Positions 53,258 through 62,153 are shown, counted from the stretch's first letter. The stretch: DNA of 64,000 bases from an uncultured Bacilli bacterium (GCA_934725985.1 CAKVCX010000001.1:62001-126000); one strand, 5' to 3'. The notes: generated from the letters alone by a model not told the origin. Program-made: numbers and translations.

Positions 53258-54667
53258 ATGAAGGAATTTATTAAAGCAATATTTTGCGCTCCAACTGGGC
53301 CGTATGAAGAATTAAATCTCCCATCTAGATTGACGGAAGATGTTTTTAAATCTTTAAAAGAGGTTGGCATCAATCGAATTTTTGGCTATGGATATGATGA
53401 TAGACGCGAAACAAAAAGTGCAACATTGGAACTATGCGAAAAATATGATATAGGCTATTGCCCTACTCTTTCTTCCTTTTCCCCTTATATTGCTATAGAA
53501 AGCGAAAAGAGAAAGGGCTTTAATGACCTCCGTGAAGAAGAAATAGAAAGCTATGATGAAGCCTTAATAAACGAAGTAAAATCTTATTTGCCTTATAAAG
53601 CGTTTAAAGGTGTTTTCTTTGGAGACGAGGCCGGTTATCTTAGCTTTAACGGCATTGCTCATGCAAAAAAGGTTTTTTCTAAAAACTTCCCTAATTTAGA
53701 ATTCCATTTCAATTTTTTCTCTTATTCGATCAATGAGCCGATTTTTTGGGGTGGAATGGAGCTATCAAGAAATCCAAATTTGCAATACAAGAAACCTTTT
53801 GAATTAACAAAGGAAAATAGCATTACTTTTAAAAACAGGTTTAATTTTTATAATCTATTGATTGACCATTTATTAAGCCAAACTCATTTTGAGTTCATTA
53901 GCCAAGACAAATATCCTTTTGAGCCTTTTTGGAAAGAAATAAACAATAGCGTTCACGTAGCTTTGTTCGAGCTGAATGCATATTTTGCAAAAAAGAAAAG
54001 GCAATATGGTTTTAATTTTTATAATTATTTGCAAGCAGGACAATGGTCTTCTTGCAAAAACAGAAGACATTTAAAAAAAGGGGAAATGTATTTGCAGACA
54101 AATGTAACAATCGGCTATGGGCACGAAGGATATAGTTATTTTCCAGGATGCTATCCAATCGACTTCATTTTTGACAAGAATATAGAATATGCAAAAAAGG
54201 GAGCCGCCGGGCTAATTGATATAAATGGTAAAAAAGGGGAAATCTATAAATGGGTAAAAAAGCAAAATGAATTCATCTCATTAATAGAAGAAGACATCAT
54301 TAAAAGCGAATTTCTTGGCGTTTCTAGCTGTGGTAAATATAACAACGGTTTTAAAGCAAAAGATATAAAAGATTTGCCTGATAATGAATGCATATTCATG
54401 GGAAAGCTCCCAGATTTTGTGAAGTATCGAAGCAAAAATATCAAAATCCAATCCTCAAACGAGGTAATGATTTCTTCCTTTAAAGAAAATAAAAAACATA
54501 AATATTTCATTACCAATTTAAGTTCCGTTTTTAAAAATGATCTTTCAATCTATTTTAAGAAAAATAACTTTAGACTAATTAAAGGCAACAAAATAAGAAA
54601 AGCTAAAAACGCATTCAAACTCAAATTGGATCCGGGGGAAGCAATATATCTAATCGAAGAAATTTAA
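53258..54667 (+). CDS. Putative cytoplasmic TIM-barrel glycoside hydrolase
   Basis: A 469-residue protein without signal peptide. The start (DVFKSLKEVGINRIFGYGYDD) and the repeated strand/helix pattern suggest a (beta/alpha)8 barrel, with acidic residues at strand ends such as GVFFGDEAGYLSF and IGYGHEGYSYF. A small beta domain closes the protein (ANAFKLKLDPGEAIYLIEE). I cannot name the family; GH2/GH42-like clans are possible. It is divergent from GH38 and probably acts on the same substrate. There is no Shine-Dalgarno site before the ATG. Its end overlaps the convergent lysR gene by 4 bp. Confidence 0.6.
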   Translation: MKEFIKAIFCAPTGPYEELNLPSRLTEDVFKSLKEVGINRIFGYGYDDRRETKSATLELCEKYDIGYCPTLSSFSPYIAIESEKRKGFNDLREEEIESYDEALINEVKSYLPYKAFKGVFFGDEAGYLSFNGIAHAKKVFSKNFPNLEFHFNFFSYSINEPIFWGGMELSRNPNLQYKKPFELTKENSITFKNRFNFYNLLIDHLLSQTHFEFISQDKYPFEPFWKEINNSVHVALFELNAYFAKKKRQYGFNFYNYLQAGQWSSCKNRRHLKKGEMYLQTNVTIGYGHEGYSYFPGCYPIDFIFDKNIEYAKKGAAGLIDINGKKGEIYKWVKKQNEFISLIEEDIIKSEFLGVSSCGKYNNGFKAKDIKDLPDNECIFMGKLPDFVKYRSKNIKIQSSNEVMISSFKENKKHKYFITNLSSVFKNDLSIYFKKNNFRLIKGNKIRKAKNAFKLKLDPGEAIYLIEEI

Positions 54668-55566
54668 TTAATGCTTCCGTTAGTCATTTCTTTATATATT
54701 TCCATGATATTATCTAAAGCATTCATATCGGAGAAATCTTTTAAAAAAACCATATTTATTTCCCTAATCATATTGAAGTTTTCAATAGGCAAGGCAACAA
54801 GTGTCTTATTCTTGACTTCGTCATAAATGACGCTTTTAGGCAAAATGGAAATTCCAAAATTCTTGCAAACTAATTCTTTAATCGTAGCAATGTTATCCAC
54901 TTCCATCATGACATTAAATTGATCGATACTCATATTTTGATTTTGAAGGGCCAGTGTAAACAAACTTCTTGTACCGCTGCCGCTACTTCTTAATATCATT
55001 TTTTCTTTTTTTAAGTCATTTATGTCTATGACTTTATTATTCACCAATGGGTTATCCCTTCCCATAACAACAACCAAGGAATCGGTATCTAGCAAAATAG
55101 AGGAAAACTTTTTTCCAAACACTTTTCCCTCAACTATAGCCAAATCTATTTCGTAAGTAGATAATTTATCATAAAGATTATTTATGGAATCAGTAATTAT
55201 TTTTATCTTTACCCCTTTATTTTTTGAACAATAATAAGCTAAAACTTGGGCAATAATGTTGCTTTCGGAAGTATGGGTAATTCCTATTACTAAAGATTTG
55301 GTATTATTTCTTTGGTCAAGTATTCTAGAGTCTAAATCGTTATATAAAGAAATGATACGTCTGGCATATTTATATAAAATCTCCCCTTCTTTAGTAAGTT
55401 TTATCTCAGACCCATTGCGGAAAAATATTTTGATTTGTAATTCGCTTTCTAATTGTTTTATTTGTTGGGAAACGGCACTTTGGGTAAGAGAAAGGCGTTT
55501 TGCACTCAACGAATAGTTTTTTGTTTCCACTGCATCAACTAGAGTAAGTAATTTAGTATCGACCAT
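54664..55566 (-). CDS. LysR-family transcriptional regulator
   Basis: A 300-residue protein with the LysR winged helix (residues 5-60: YSLSAKRLSLTQSAVSQQIKQLESELQIKIFFRN) and a periplasmic-binding-type effector domain (about 90-295). It is divergent from the antiporter gene at 55711 with a dyad between them, which makes that gene the probable target. Confidence 0.93.
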   Translation of the reverse strand: MVDTKLLTLVDAVETKNYSLSAKRLSLTQSAVSQQIKQLESELQIKIFFRNGSEIKLTKEGEILYKYARRIISLYNDLDSRILDQRNNTKSLVIGITHTSESNIIAQVLAYYCSKNKGVKIKIITDSINNLYDKLSTYEIDLAIVEGKVFGKKFSSILLDTDSLVVVMGRDNPLVNNKVIDINDLKKEKMILRSSGSGTRSLFTLALQNQNMSIDQFNVMMEVDNIATIKELVCKNFGISILPKSVIYDEVKNKTLVALPIENFNMIREINMVFLKDFSDMNALDNIMEIYKEMTNGSIN

Positions 55567-55599
55567 AAAATAGAGTCCCTATAAGAAAAATTTATATAC

Positions 55600-55628
55600 T
55601 CATAAGTTTTAATTAGTTTTACTTATGA
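55600..55628. promoter_or_regulatory. Dyad between lysR and the antiporter gene, candidate LysR site
   Basis: TCATAAGT (55600-55607), 13 bp, ACTTATGA (55621-55628): a perfect 8+8 bp inverted repeat in the 144-bp divergent region. Length and position fit a LysR-type recognition site. Confidence 0.6.
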
Positions 55629-55710
55629 ATATTTAAGTAGAAGATAACACCATTAAGCCAAAAAGAAAAGGCTTTATTAGGTTTAACTATCCTATATAAA
55701 AGGAGAAATT

Positions 55711-57036
55711 ATGTTTTTGAATGGTCTCAATTTAGATTTATATCAATACTATAACCAAATATCAGATACGGGTACCGTATTGCTTTCTTTAGGAATCATT
55801 ATGATAGCAGGGTTTGGCATATCTAGAATTACTAAGCTTTTTAAAATGCCCAATGTCACAGGCTATATAATCGCCGGCGTCTTAATCGGTCCATATATAT
55901 TAAGTTTAGTCCCTCCAAATGTCATAGATGGAATGAGCTTTATCTCCGATATTGCCTTATCTTTTATTGCTTTTGGTGTTGGTCGTTTCTTTAGAAAAGA
56001 TGTATTAAAGAAAACCGGACCAAAAGTAATAGTTATAACTCTATTTGAAGCCTTAATGGCAGGAATACTCATTACACTGGCCGTTGGATTGATCTTCCCT
56101 AACCTAGGTTGGAACTTTGCTCTTTTACTAGGGGCAATTGCTACCGCCACCGCCCCGGCTTCAACCATGATGACAATTAACCAATATAAAGCCAAAGGGG
56201 ATTTTGTAGATACTTTATTGCAAGTGGTTGCCTTAGATGATGTCGTATGTTTATTGGTTTATTCTCTAGTTTCTGCAATAATAACGGCCACTAGTCAAAA
56301 TGGAAGCGTCCAAGCTTGGGATATACTTGGTCCAATAATATACAATTTAGCCTTCATTTTATTAGGATTCTTGCTTGGTTTCCTATTAAAATTACTTCTT
56401 GCTAAAAGAGGCCAAAACAATAGATTGATAATCGTTTGCCTATTTCTTTTAATCATTTCTGGATGTTGTAACTTATTAAATATCTCCCCACTTCTTTCTT
56501 GCATGGTATTAGGAGCAACTTATATCAATATTACCGATGATGAAATCATCTATACTAAAGTAAACAACTTTACTCCCCCTATAATGCTTTGCTTTTTCGT
56601 TTTAAGTGGTATGAAAATGGATTTATCTAGTTTTTCTACAATTGGCTTAGTCGGGATTACCTATTTCTTAATAAGGATAGTAGGCAAATATGGCGGGGCA
56701 TATGTAGGATGCAAAATAACTAAAAAGAGTAAAAAAGTAACAAATTACCTAGGGTTAGCCTTAATTCCTCAAGCCGGCGTTGCCATTGGACTAGCTTTTA
56801 TGGGAGAAAGGATGTTACCAAAGGAAATTGGGTCAACTTTCTTATCCATAATCCTTTGTTCTAGCGTCCTTTATGAAATGACTGGACCATTATTAGCCAA
56901 ATTTGCCTTATTTAAATCTGGGGCAATTGAACCATCCTTAATCAAAAATAAGGATATTAAAGAAATTAATTTAGTAGATGACATAGAATCAAATAAAGAT
57001 ATAGTAAAAGTGGATGAAAAATCACTAGAAAAGTAA
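55711..57036 (+). CDS. Cation:proton antiporter, CPA2/KefB-like
   Basis: A 441-residue membrane protein with about 12 helices, matching the Na+/H+ exchanger (CPA2) domain: KMPNVTGYIIAGVLIGPY, then the core GAIATATAPASTMMTI and VVALDDVVCLLVYSL (the usual acidic pair region). The last about 35 residues are charged and too short for a TrkA-N domain. AAGGAG precedes the ATG. It exchanges Na+ or K+ for protons; with a sodium-pumping decarboxylase in the same window, a Na+ link is plausible but not shown. Confidence 0.9.
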   Translation: MFLNGLNLDLYQYYNQISDTGTVLLSLGIIMIAGFGISRITKLFKMPNVTGYIIAGVLIGPYILSLVPPNVIDGMSFISDIALSFIAFGVGRFFRKDVLKKTGPKVIVITLFEALMAGILITLAVGLIFPNLGWNFALLLGAIATATAPASTMMTINQYKAKGDFVDTLLQVVALDDVVCLLVYSLVSAIITATSQNGSVQAWDILGPIIYNLAFILLGFLLGFLLKLLLAKRGQNNRLIIVCLFLLIISGCCNLLNISPLLSCMVLGATYINITDDEIIYTKVNNFTPPIMLCFFVLSGMKMDLSSFSTIGLVGITYFLIRIVGKYGGAYVGCKITKKSKKVTNYLGLALIPQAGVAIGLAFMGERMLPKEIGSTFLSIILCSSVLYEMTGPLLAKFALFKSGAIEPSLIKNKDIKEINLVDDIESNKDIVKVDEKSLEK

Positions 57037-57263
57037 AACTAAAACGCAAAAAAAGATGGATTATCAATTAAAAATATAATGGCTGGTAAGCAACCTATTT
57101 TTTAAAAATAGAGCAAGTCGAAGCACAAAAATTAGGTTCCTTATTCTTTAAGTTCTAAACAAAATAAAGAAAAAGCAAAAATTTATAAACCAAAAAAATA
57201 ACCAAGAGGAAAAATTAAAAAGAAAATATCAAAATAGTTTTAAAGAGAAAATCCAATAAAAAA

Positions 57264-57785
57264 TTATTTTACAAAATAAACCCTATTGGGCTTTCTTTCT
57301 TTAGCTTTTTGATCAGGGGAATCTCTATACCCTATGCAGCAATGACCTATACCTTCATAATCCCCTTCAATGCCTAAAGAACGTAAAAATTCTTTTCCCT
57401 TTTCGCTTTCGAATTCTTCTTTAGCCCTATGAATCCAGATAGAACCTAAGCCAAGGCTTTCGGCTTCATTTAACATATTTCCTAAAGATAAAGAACCATC
57501 ATAAATATAAGTCGGAGCTTTTTTATCTGCTAAAACAATTATTACACATGGGGCATTATAAAAAGGGTCAATTCCATTAAGTCCCATAATTGAAGCATTA
57601 AAAGAAGATAATTCCTTTATTTTTTCTTTATTGGTTAAAACAACAAAAATAGGAGATTGCAATCCTTTTCCGCTAGGGGCATATAAACCTGCTTCTATTA
57701 TTTTGTTTATTTTCTCTTCTTCAACAGGTTTAGAAGAAAAATCTCGACAACTTCTTCTTTCTTTTAATATATTCAAGATATCCAT
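57264..57785 (-). CDS. Nitroreductase-family flavoprotein
   Basis: A 173-residue protein with the nitroreductase pattern: RRSCRDFSSKPVEEEKI (FMN phosphate contact), AGLYAPSGKGLQSP, SLGNMLNEAESLGLGSIWI and GIGHCCIGY. It reduces quinones or nitro compounds with NAD(P)H; the substrate is unknown. It stands alone; 57037-57263 upstream of its 3' side holds no feature I can support. Confidence 0.92.
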   Translation of the reverse strand: MDILNILKERRSCRDFSSKPVEEEKINKIIEAGLYAPSGKGLQSPIFVVLTNKEKIKELSSFNASIMGLNGIDPFYNAPCVIIVLADKKAPTYIYDGSLSLGNMLNEAESLGLGSIWIHRAKEEFESEKGKEFLRSLGIEGDYEGIGHCCIGYRDSPDQKAKERKPNRVYFVK

Positions 57786-57821
57786 AATTAGTTTTTCACC
57801 TCACTTCTATTTTAAGCAAAG

Positions 57822-57855
57822 AAAAAGGACCCGCAATGTTGCAAGTCCATTTTTT
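57822..57855. terminator. Bidirectional terminator
   Basis: GGAC..GCAA (57827-57836) pairs with TTGC..GTCC (57839-57848), with an A run before it and a T run after, ending the 59967-57862 minus-strand unit. Confidence 0.7.
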
Positions 57856-57861
57856 AACTAT

Positions 57862-58218
57862 TTATTTAGAAACTTCTTCAACAGTATTAGTTTCCTCGAC
57901 CTTCCCAAGACGCTGGGCCCTACGCAAGGCTCTTTCTTGGTCTTTGTCTCCTTCTTTTGCAAAATAGGCAAGGAAGAATACACCAAGCAACGCCCCAATT
58001 CCAAGAAGAATCAGTCCCCAATATCTATAACCCATATTTGACCATGGGGTGAGCCAAATCTTTTCCGAATACAAAATCCAGTTATCACTATAGACTAATG
58101 GAAGATGATCGCCGATTATTCCTAAAATCAAGAAAAATAAACCGGCAAAGGCAAGAAAAGAAGCTATTGAATAAATAACTATTTCTTTTCTTTTTAATTT
58201 CGTTTTGGATTTGCTCAT
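57862..58218 (-). CDS. Small membrane protein with two helices, unknown function
   Basis: A 118-residue protein with two helices (about 13-34 and 61-83), a basic N-terminus and a charged C-terminal tail. GAGG precedes the ATG. It is the last gene of a unit with the helical protein at 58236 and the HAD phosphatase at 59083. Not recognised. Confidence 0.6.
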   Translation of the reverse strand: MSKSKTKLKRKEIVIYSIASFLAFAGLFFLILGIIGDHLPLVYSDNWILYSEKIWLTPWSNMGYRYWGLILLGIGALLGVFFLAYFAKEGDKDQERALRRAQRLGKVEETNTVEEVSK

Positions 58219-58235
58219 TTTAAAAATCCTCTAAA

Positions 58236-59096
58236 TTAAGCAGCTTTGGTTTCCGCTTCTTTTTTTGCTTCGTCGTCTTTCTTGACTTGTTCAAGAAGGG
58301 CATTGATTAATTGTGGATAGCAAGCCCTAAAAGCAGCTTCGCAATCACGGACATAAAGATTAATGGTTTCGGCAGTTTCCTTCATGACATCTGGAAATTT
58401 CCTTCCGGCAGGAAGATCTCTTCTACCAGTCATCATTTCCATTAAGGCAACAATCTTATCTTCCATGTTTTTATAAACGGCATTGGTTTCTTTGGAATTG
58501 CCACGAACAAAATTGATATTGCCAATGACTGTTTGGATGTCATTGCCAATGAATTTGGAAGCTGGAGTCTCTTCGCCTTTGGCTTCGTTCCTAGCTTGGT
58601 TATATTCATTGAATAAGCGATTTAAGTCGTTGATTAAAGTTAAGAAAGCAACGCCGCGATACATGGCATCTTCGGCTTTGAATACTTTTTCAGCTTCGGC
58701 AACGTCTAAATTTTTAGAATGCCCATCTTTAATGATACCCATAATCATGGAAGTAACATTTTCATGGATTGGCAAAACATGTTTATAAATGGCGAGGTGT
58801 TGATTATGATCGACTCTTAAGCCATCATCGGCAAGTTTTAAAATAGTGCTATTGTCGCCATAGACTTCACCATAGAAATCGCGGATTGCTTTTTCTAGTT
58901 TTTCCCCATTTTCTCCAGAATGGTCAATGATATCTTTTAAAGGAGTATGTTGGTCAACCTCAATAAGAATTGAACGTTTTTTCTCCTCGAAAAGCTTCTT
59001 GTCATAAGTTTCTTTGTTTAGACAATACTCAAGAGTATCTCTAACGGCTACGTTATAATGTAGCAATGTTGTGAGTACTTCACTAATTTGATTCAT
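58236..59096 (-). CDS. Soluble helical protein, unknown function
   Basis: A 286-residue protein, predicted almost wholly helical, with no signal peptide or membrane segment and an acidic/Lys-rich tail (KKDDEAKKEAETKAA). Good AAGGG site before the ATG, which overlaps the HAD gene by 14 bp. Codon use looks normal for the neighbourhood. I do not recognise a family. Confidence 0.65.
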   Translation of the reverse strand: MNQISEVLTTLLHYNVAVRDTLEYCLNKETYDKKLFEEKKRSILIEVDQHTPLKDIIDHSGENGEKLEKAIRDFYGEVYGDNSTILKLADDGLRVDHNQHLAIYKHVLPIHENVTSMIMGIIKDGHSKNLDVAEAEKVFKAEDAMYRGVAFLTLINDLNRLFNEYNQARNEAKGEETPASKFIGNDIQTVIGNINFVRGNSKETNAVYKNMEDKIVALMEMMTGRRDLPAGRKFPDVMKETAETINLYVRDCEAAFRACYPQLINALLEQVKKDDEAKKEAETKAA

Positions 59097-59967
59097 TTAT
59101 TTTTCCCTTCTTTTCGGATTTGGAACTATCCTCCGATGGGCATAGAACCTTTTCCAAATCATATACATGGTCAACGACATGTTTCGCCCTACTTTTGATG
59201 CTAATTGGAGAATGAGACATGCAATAGCTATTCTCGTAAAATTCATCAAACATCGGCGCATCGTTGCCGGAATCACCGATAACTAATACATTTTGCTTTG
59301 AATATCCTAAGTAGTCAAGGTATTTTGCAACGCCACTAGCTTTTGAGCACCCCTTTGGGGTGATTTCAATAAATTGGTTTACCCAGGTAAACTCAAAATC
59401 CACAAATTTAGAAGAGAGTTCTAAAGTAAGTTTTTCTGCTAAAGTTTTTTTCTTTTTTGTTAAGCCTATTAAAACCATGATTTTCATGGCCTCGCCTTTT
59501 TCAATCTCACTATAAAAAACATGATCACTTCTAACAAAAGGCTCCCTATAGACACCTTGAACCGCTTCATAAAGAAAATAGACGAAATTAGTTAAATGGT
59601 TAACTTTTGTTCTTGTCATTACCATTGGTCTATTTTTTGAAGCTAGCAAAATCAAACCAGGGTCATAATTTTGACGTAAATAAGAAATAAGCGATTTAAG
59701 TTTTAAAGGATTAAAATAATTCTCTTCGCGAATTCTATTATCTATTTCAATAAATGTACCATCACTGCCAATCCAGTCTACATTAAATGGACACTTCTTT
59801 TTAAATTTAATAGAAAAATCTCGTCCCCTAGAACTTACTATTGCAACTCTTCCGCCGGATTGAACAAATTTAGACAAAAAATCCTTGTTTTTCTTTGGAA
59901 TCATTCCAAATCTTTTCTTAGGATAAAATAAGGTTCCGTCTAAATCAGTCGCAATTACTTTAATCAT
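59083..59967 (-). CDS. Cof-type HAD-superfamily phosphatase
   Basis: A 294-residue HAD protein: motif I DLDGTLFYP (residues 8-16), motif II VSSRGRD, and motif IV GDSGNDAPMFDEF. The cap is the Cof type, with a basic C-terminal tail. Probably a sugar phosphatase. TATATT ends 10 bp before the ATG and no ribosome binding site is seen, so this may be another near-leaderless gene. Confidence 0.9.
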   Translation of the reverse strand: MIKVIATDLDGTLFYPKKRFGMIPKKNKDFLSKFVQSGGRVAIVSSRGRDFSIKFKKKCPFNVDWIGSDGTFIEIDNRIREENYFNPLKLKSLISYLRQNYDPGLILLASKNRPMVMTRTKVNHLTNFVYFLYEAVQGVYREPFVRSDHVFYSEIEKGEAMKIMVLIGLTKKKKTLAEKLTLELSSKFVDFEFTWVNQFIEITPKGCSKASGVAKYLDYLGYSKQNVLVIGDSGNDAPMFDEFYENSYCMSHSPISIKSRAKHVVDHVYDLEKVLCPSEDSSKSEKKGKINESN

Positions 59968-60003
59968 TTGCTAGTTAAATATACTCTTTTCCTATAAACA
60001 AAA

Positions 60004-60048
60004 AAGAAAAAAGTTGCTAGAAAGAAGAGGAAATCAATCTAGCAACTT
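60004..60048 (-). terminator. Intrinsic terminator of hpf
   Basis: AGTTGCTAGA (60012-60021) pairs with TCTAGCAACT (60038-60047); TTTTTTC follows on the minus strand. Confidence 0.9.
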
Positions 60049-60055
60049 GAAAAAA

Positions 60056-60607
60056 TTACTTTAATTTATTCTCGGCTTGAATGACCCCGTATCCCCCATC
60101 TAGGCGTTTATATGCAACAGAGATTTCATCATCGTCTTCGTCTAAATAAAGGAAGAATGAATGTCCTAGTGCTTCCATTCTTGTAATGGCTTCGTCTAGA
60201 TTCATCGGTTCAAGGAAAATGGACTTAGTCCTAACGATAGTATCATCTTCGTCTTCTTTTAAGTCTTTTTCAAAATTTTCAAAAGCAAGTGCCTTGCCTA
60301 AAGATTCGGCTTCTTTTGTTTTATCCATCCTAGTCTTTAGCTTTCTCATTTGCCCTTCTAGTTTATCAACGGCAAAATCAACGGCAGCATATAAATCGTT
60401 ATCCCTGACTTCGGCGCGGAAATCCATTTGCTTAGTAAAGATGGTAATCTCCACTTTTGCCCCAACCGTATAACTTCTAACTACGGCACGGCAAGTAACT
60501 TCTTCAGGAGAAGTAAAGTATTTGTCCATTCTGGACAACTTCTTTTCGATATCTGCGCGAATAGAATCGGTGACATCGATGTTCTTTCCAATTATTTGGT
60601 ATTTCAT
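60056..60607 (-). CDS. hpf: Ribosome hibernation factor, long form
   Basis: A 183-residue long HPF that dimerises 70S ribosomes in stationary phase. The N-terminal domain (1-105) has IIGKNIDVTDSIRADIEKKLSRMDKYF and DLYAAVDFAVDKLEGQMRKLK; the C-terminal dimerisation domain (about 125-180) has VRTKSIFLEPMNLDEAITRMEALGHSFFLY. Strong GGAGG before the ATG. Confidence 0.95.
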   Translation of the reverse strand: MKYQIIGKNIDVTDSIRADIEKKLSRMDKYFTSPEEVTCRAVVRSYTVGAKVEITIFTKQMDFRAEVRDNDLYAAVDFAVDKLEGQMRKLKTRMDKTKEAESLGKALAFENFEKDLKEDEDDTIVRTKSIFLEPMNLDEAITRMEALGHSFFLYLDEDDDEISVAYKRLDGGYGVIQAENKLK

Positions 60608-60720
60608 ATTTACTGCCCCTCCTAAGGGCTTACACTATTATTTTAAAGTAAAAAACAAAAGTGCAAATACCCAATTAAGAATAATGGACAAAAATTATTA
60701 AATGTTTCTTACTAAATATT

Positions 60721-60740
60721 AAAAAGGGACCAAGTCCCTT
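60721..60740 (-). terminator. Intrinsic terminator of metK
   Basis: AAGGGAC (60724-60730), loop CAA, GTCCCTT (60734-60740); TTTTTAA follows on the minus strand. Confidence 0.85.
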
Positions 60741-60743
60741 CAC

Positions 60744-61931
60744 TTAATGTTTCTTATATTTTAAGAAAAACTCTTTTAGCTCGCCTACTTTGTCTAGCTT
60801 TTCCCAAGGCAAGCTCACATCGGGTCTACCAAATGCTCCATAATTGCAAATATCTGCATATTTCCAGGTCGGTTCGTTTAATTTAAAATTAGAAATAATC
60901 GCCCCAGGTCTGGCATCAAAATAAGTATCTATGGCATTTAAAATCACTTCATCCTCATAATGACTTGTCCCAAAAGTTGACAAGGATATCGACATCGGAT
61001 TACTTACTCCGATTGCATAGGAAAGTTGAATTTCTAATCTATCAGCAGCTCCGGCTGCCACAAGATTTTTTGCAATGTACCTAGCATAATAAGAAGCACT
61101 TCTATCGACTTTAGAGGGGTCTTTTCCAGAAAATGAGCCGCCACCATGTCTAGAAGAGCCGCCATAAGTATCGACAATTAGTTTTCTACCTGTTAATCCC
61201 GTATCGCCTTTTGGGCCTCCAATAACAAATCTACCAGTCGGATTGATCAAATAAGAAAAACCAGTATTTAAATTAAAAGAAGCGGCCACGGGTATCATTA
61301 TTTGCTCATGGACATATTTTTTGAATTCATCCATGTCGGCTTCTTCGTCATGTTGAATCGACATCAATATGGTTTTAATTCTGATATTTTCTGGATCGGT
61401 ATAATCAATAGTTACCTGACTTTTCATATCAGGCCTAGCATGAACAAACTTTCCTTCTTTCCTTAAAGAAGTAGCTGTTCTAACTAACTTATGCGCTATG
61501 GTCAAAGGAAGAGGCATATAGCCGCTAGATTCATTAGTAGCATAGCCAAACATTATCCCTTGGTCACCTGCACCCATATTTAATAAATCTTCGTGTTTGA
61601 CACCCCTAGCTATATCGCCTGATTGAGTATTGACTCTAATATCTATTTTGCAAGTATCGCATCCAATACCAAGTATAGGAGAAACATATCCTATTTTTCT
61701 TAAGGTATCCCTAGCTATTTTTTCATAATCTGGCTTTTGCTTGCAATTTAGGGTAATCTCGCCACCTATTAAGATATATTCTTCCGTAGCAAAAACTTCA
61801 CAAGCCACATGTGCCCACTTATCAAGTTTAAGGCATTCATCCAAAATGGCATCCGCTATTTGATCGCAAACTTTATCGGGGTGGCCCTCGGACACAGATT
61901 CACTAGTAAAAAGAAATTCGTGTTTTCTCAT
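60744..61931 (-). CDS. metK: S-adenosylmethionine synthetase
   Basis: Makes SAM from methionine and ATP. From ATG 61931 (MRKHEFLFTSESVSEGHPDK; AGAGAGG 7 nt upstream) the protein has 395 residues and all family motifs: GHPDKVCDQIADAILD, GAGDQGIMFGYA and GGSSRHGGGSFSGKDPSKVDRSA. The frame is open further upstream, but that stretch is the riboswitch leader. It is controlled by the SAM-I-like leader at 61945-62105. Confidence 0.96.
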   Translation of the reverse strand: MRKHEFLFTSESVSEGHPDKVCDQIADAILDECLKLDKWAHVACEVFATEEYILIGGEITLNCKQKPDYEKIARDTLRKIGYVSPILGIGCDTCKIDIRVNTQSGDIARGVKHEDLLNMGAGDQGIMFGYATNESSGYMPLPLTIAHKLVRTATSLRKEGKFVHARPDMKSQVTIDYTDPENIRIKTILMSIQHDEEADMDEFKKYVHEQIMIPVAASFNLNTGFSYLINPTGRFVIGGPKGDTGLTGRKLIVDTYGGSSRHGGGSFSGKDPSKVDRSASYYARYIAKNLVAAGAADRLEIQLSYAIGVSNPMSISLSTFGTSHYEDEVILNAIDTYFDARPGAIISNFKLNEPTWKYADICNYGAFGRPDVSLPWEKLDKVGELKEFFLKYKKH

Positions 61932-61944
61932 ATAAAACCTCTCT

Positions 61945-62105
61945 TGAGAAAAAATCAACCCACTTAGTGGAAGACTTTTTATATAGTTTCCTCCAGGCAT
62001 CGTTCCTCTAGTGGGAGAGGCTACTAGCAAGCACTTACCGCTATAGCGGAGTTGCTAGCGTCATGGTTAGCTAGTATTAGACGCTTCTTGATGTCTGGCT
62101 TTCGT
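61945..62105 (-). ncRNA. SAM-I-like riboswitch with terminator, metK leader
   Basis: The minus-strand leader folds as a four-way junction. P1: 62098-62090 with 62001-61993 (CCAGACAUC/GAUGCCUGG, one mismatch). P2: AGCGUC/GACGCU (62085-62080/62062-62057). P3: CCGC-UAUA-GCGG (62049-62038). P4: CCUCU/AGAGG (62020-62016/62009-62005). SAM-I marks are present: AUCAAGA after P1, AGCAAC before P3, GUGCU after P3 and GAACGAUG at the P1 3' side. The P2 loop ACUAGC can pair with GCUAGU (62028-62023) as the SAM-I pseudoknot. The kink-turn with its G-rich bulge in P2 is missing. A terminator (CCACUAAGUGG 61970-61960, then U6) competes with an antiterminator UGGAGGA/UCUUCCA (61995-61989/61974-61968). SAM should switch metK off. 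Confidence 0.8.
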
Positions 62106-62112
62106 CAGCCCG

Positions 62113-62141
62113 ATTAGTTTATGACTTTGCTAAGTTATAAG
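62113..62141 (-). promoter_or_regulatory. Promoter of the metK riboswitch transcript
   Basis: Minus-strand TTGCTT, 17 bp, TAAACT, placing the 5' end at the GGGCUGACG stretch just before P1 of the riboswitch. It lies within about 40 bp of the lgt stop. Confidence 0.6.
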
Positions 62142-62153
62142 CAAGAAGATTAA

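Noticed and set aside
61932..62030. N-terminal extension of MetK from the upstream ATG
   Set aside because: The bases form conserved riboswitch helices and a terminator; the ATG at 61931 has a good ribosome binding site and starts the family sequence.
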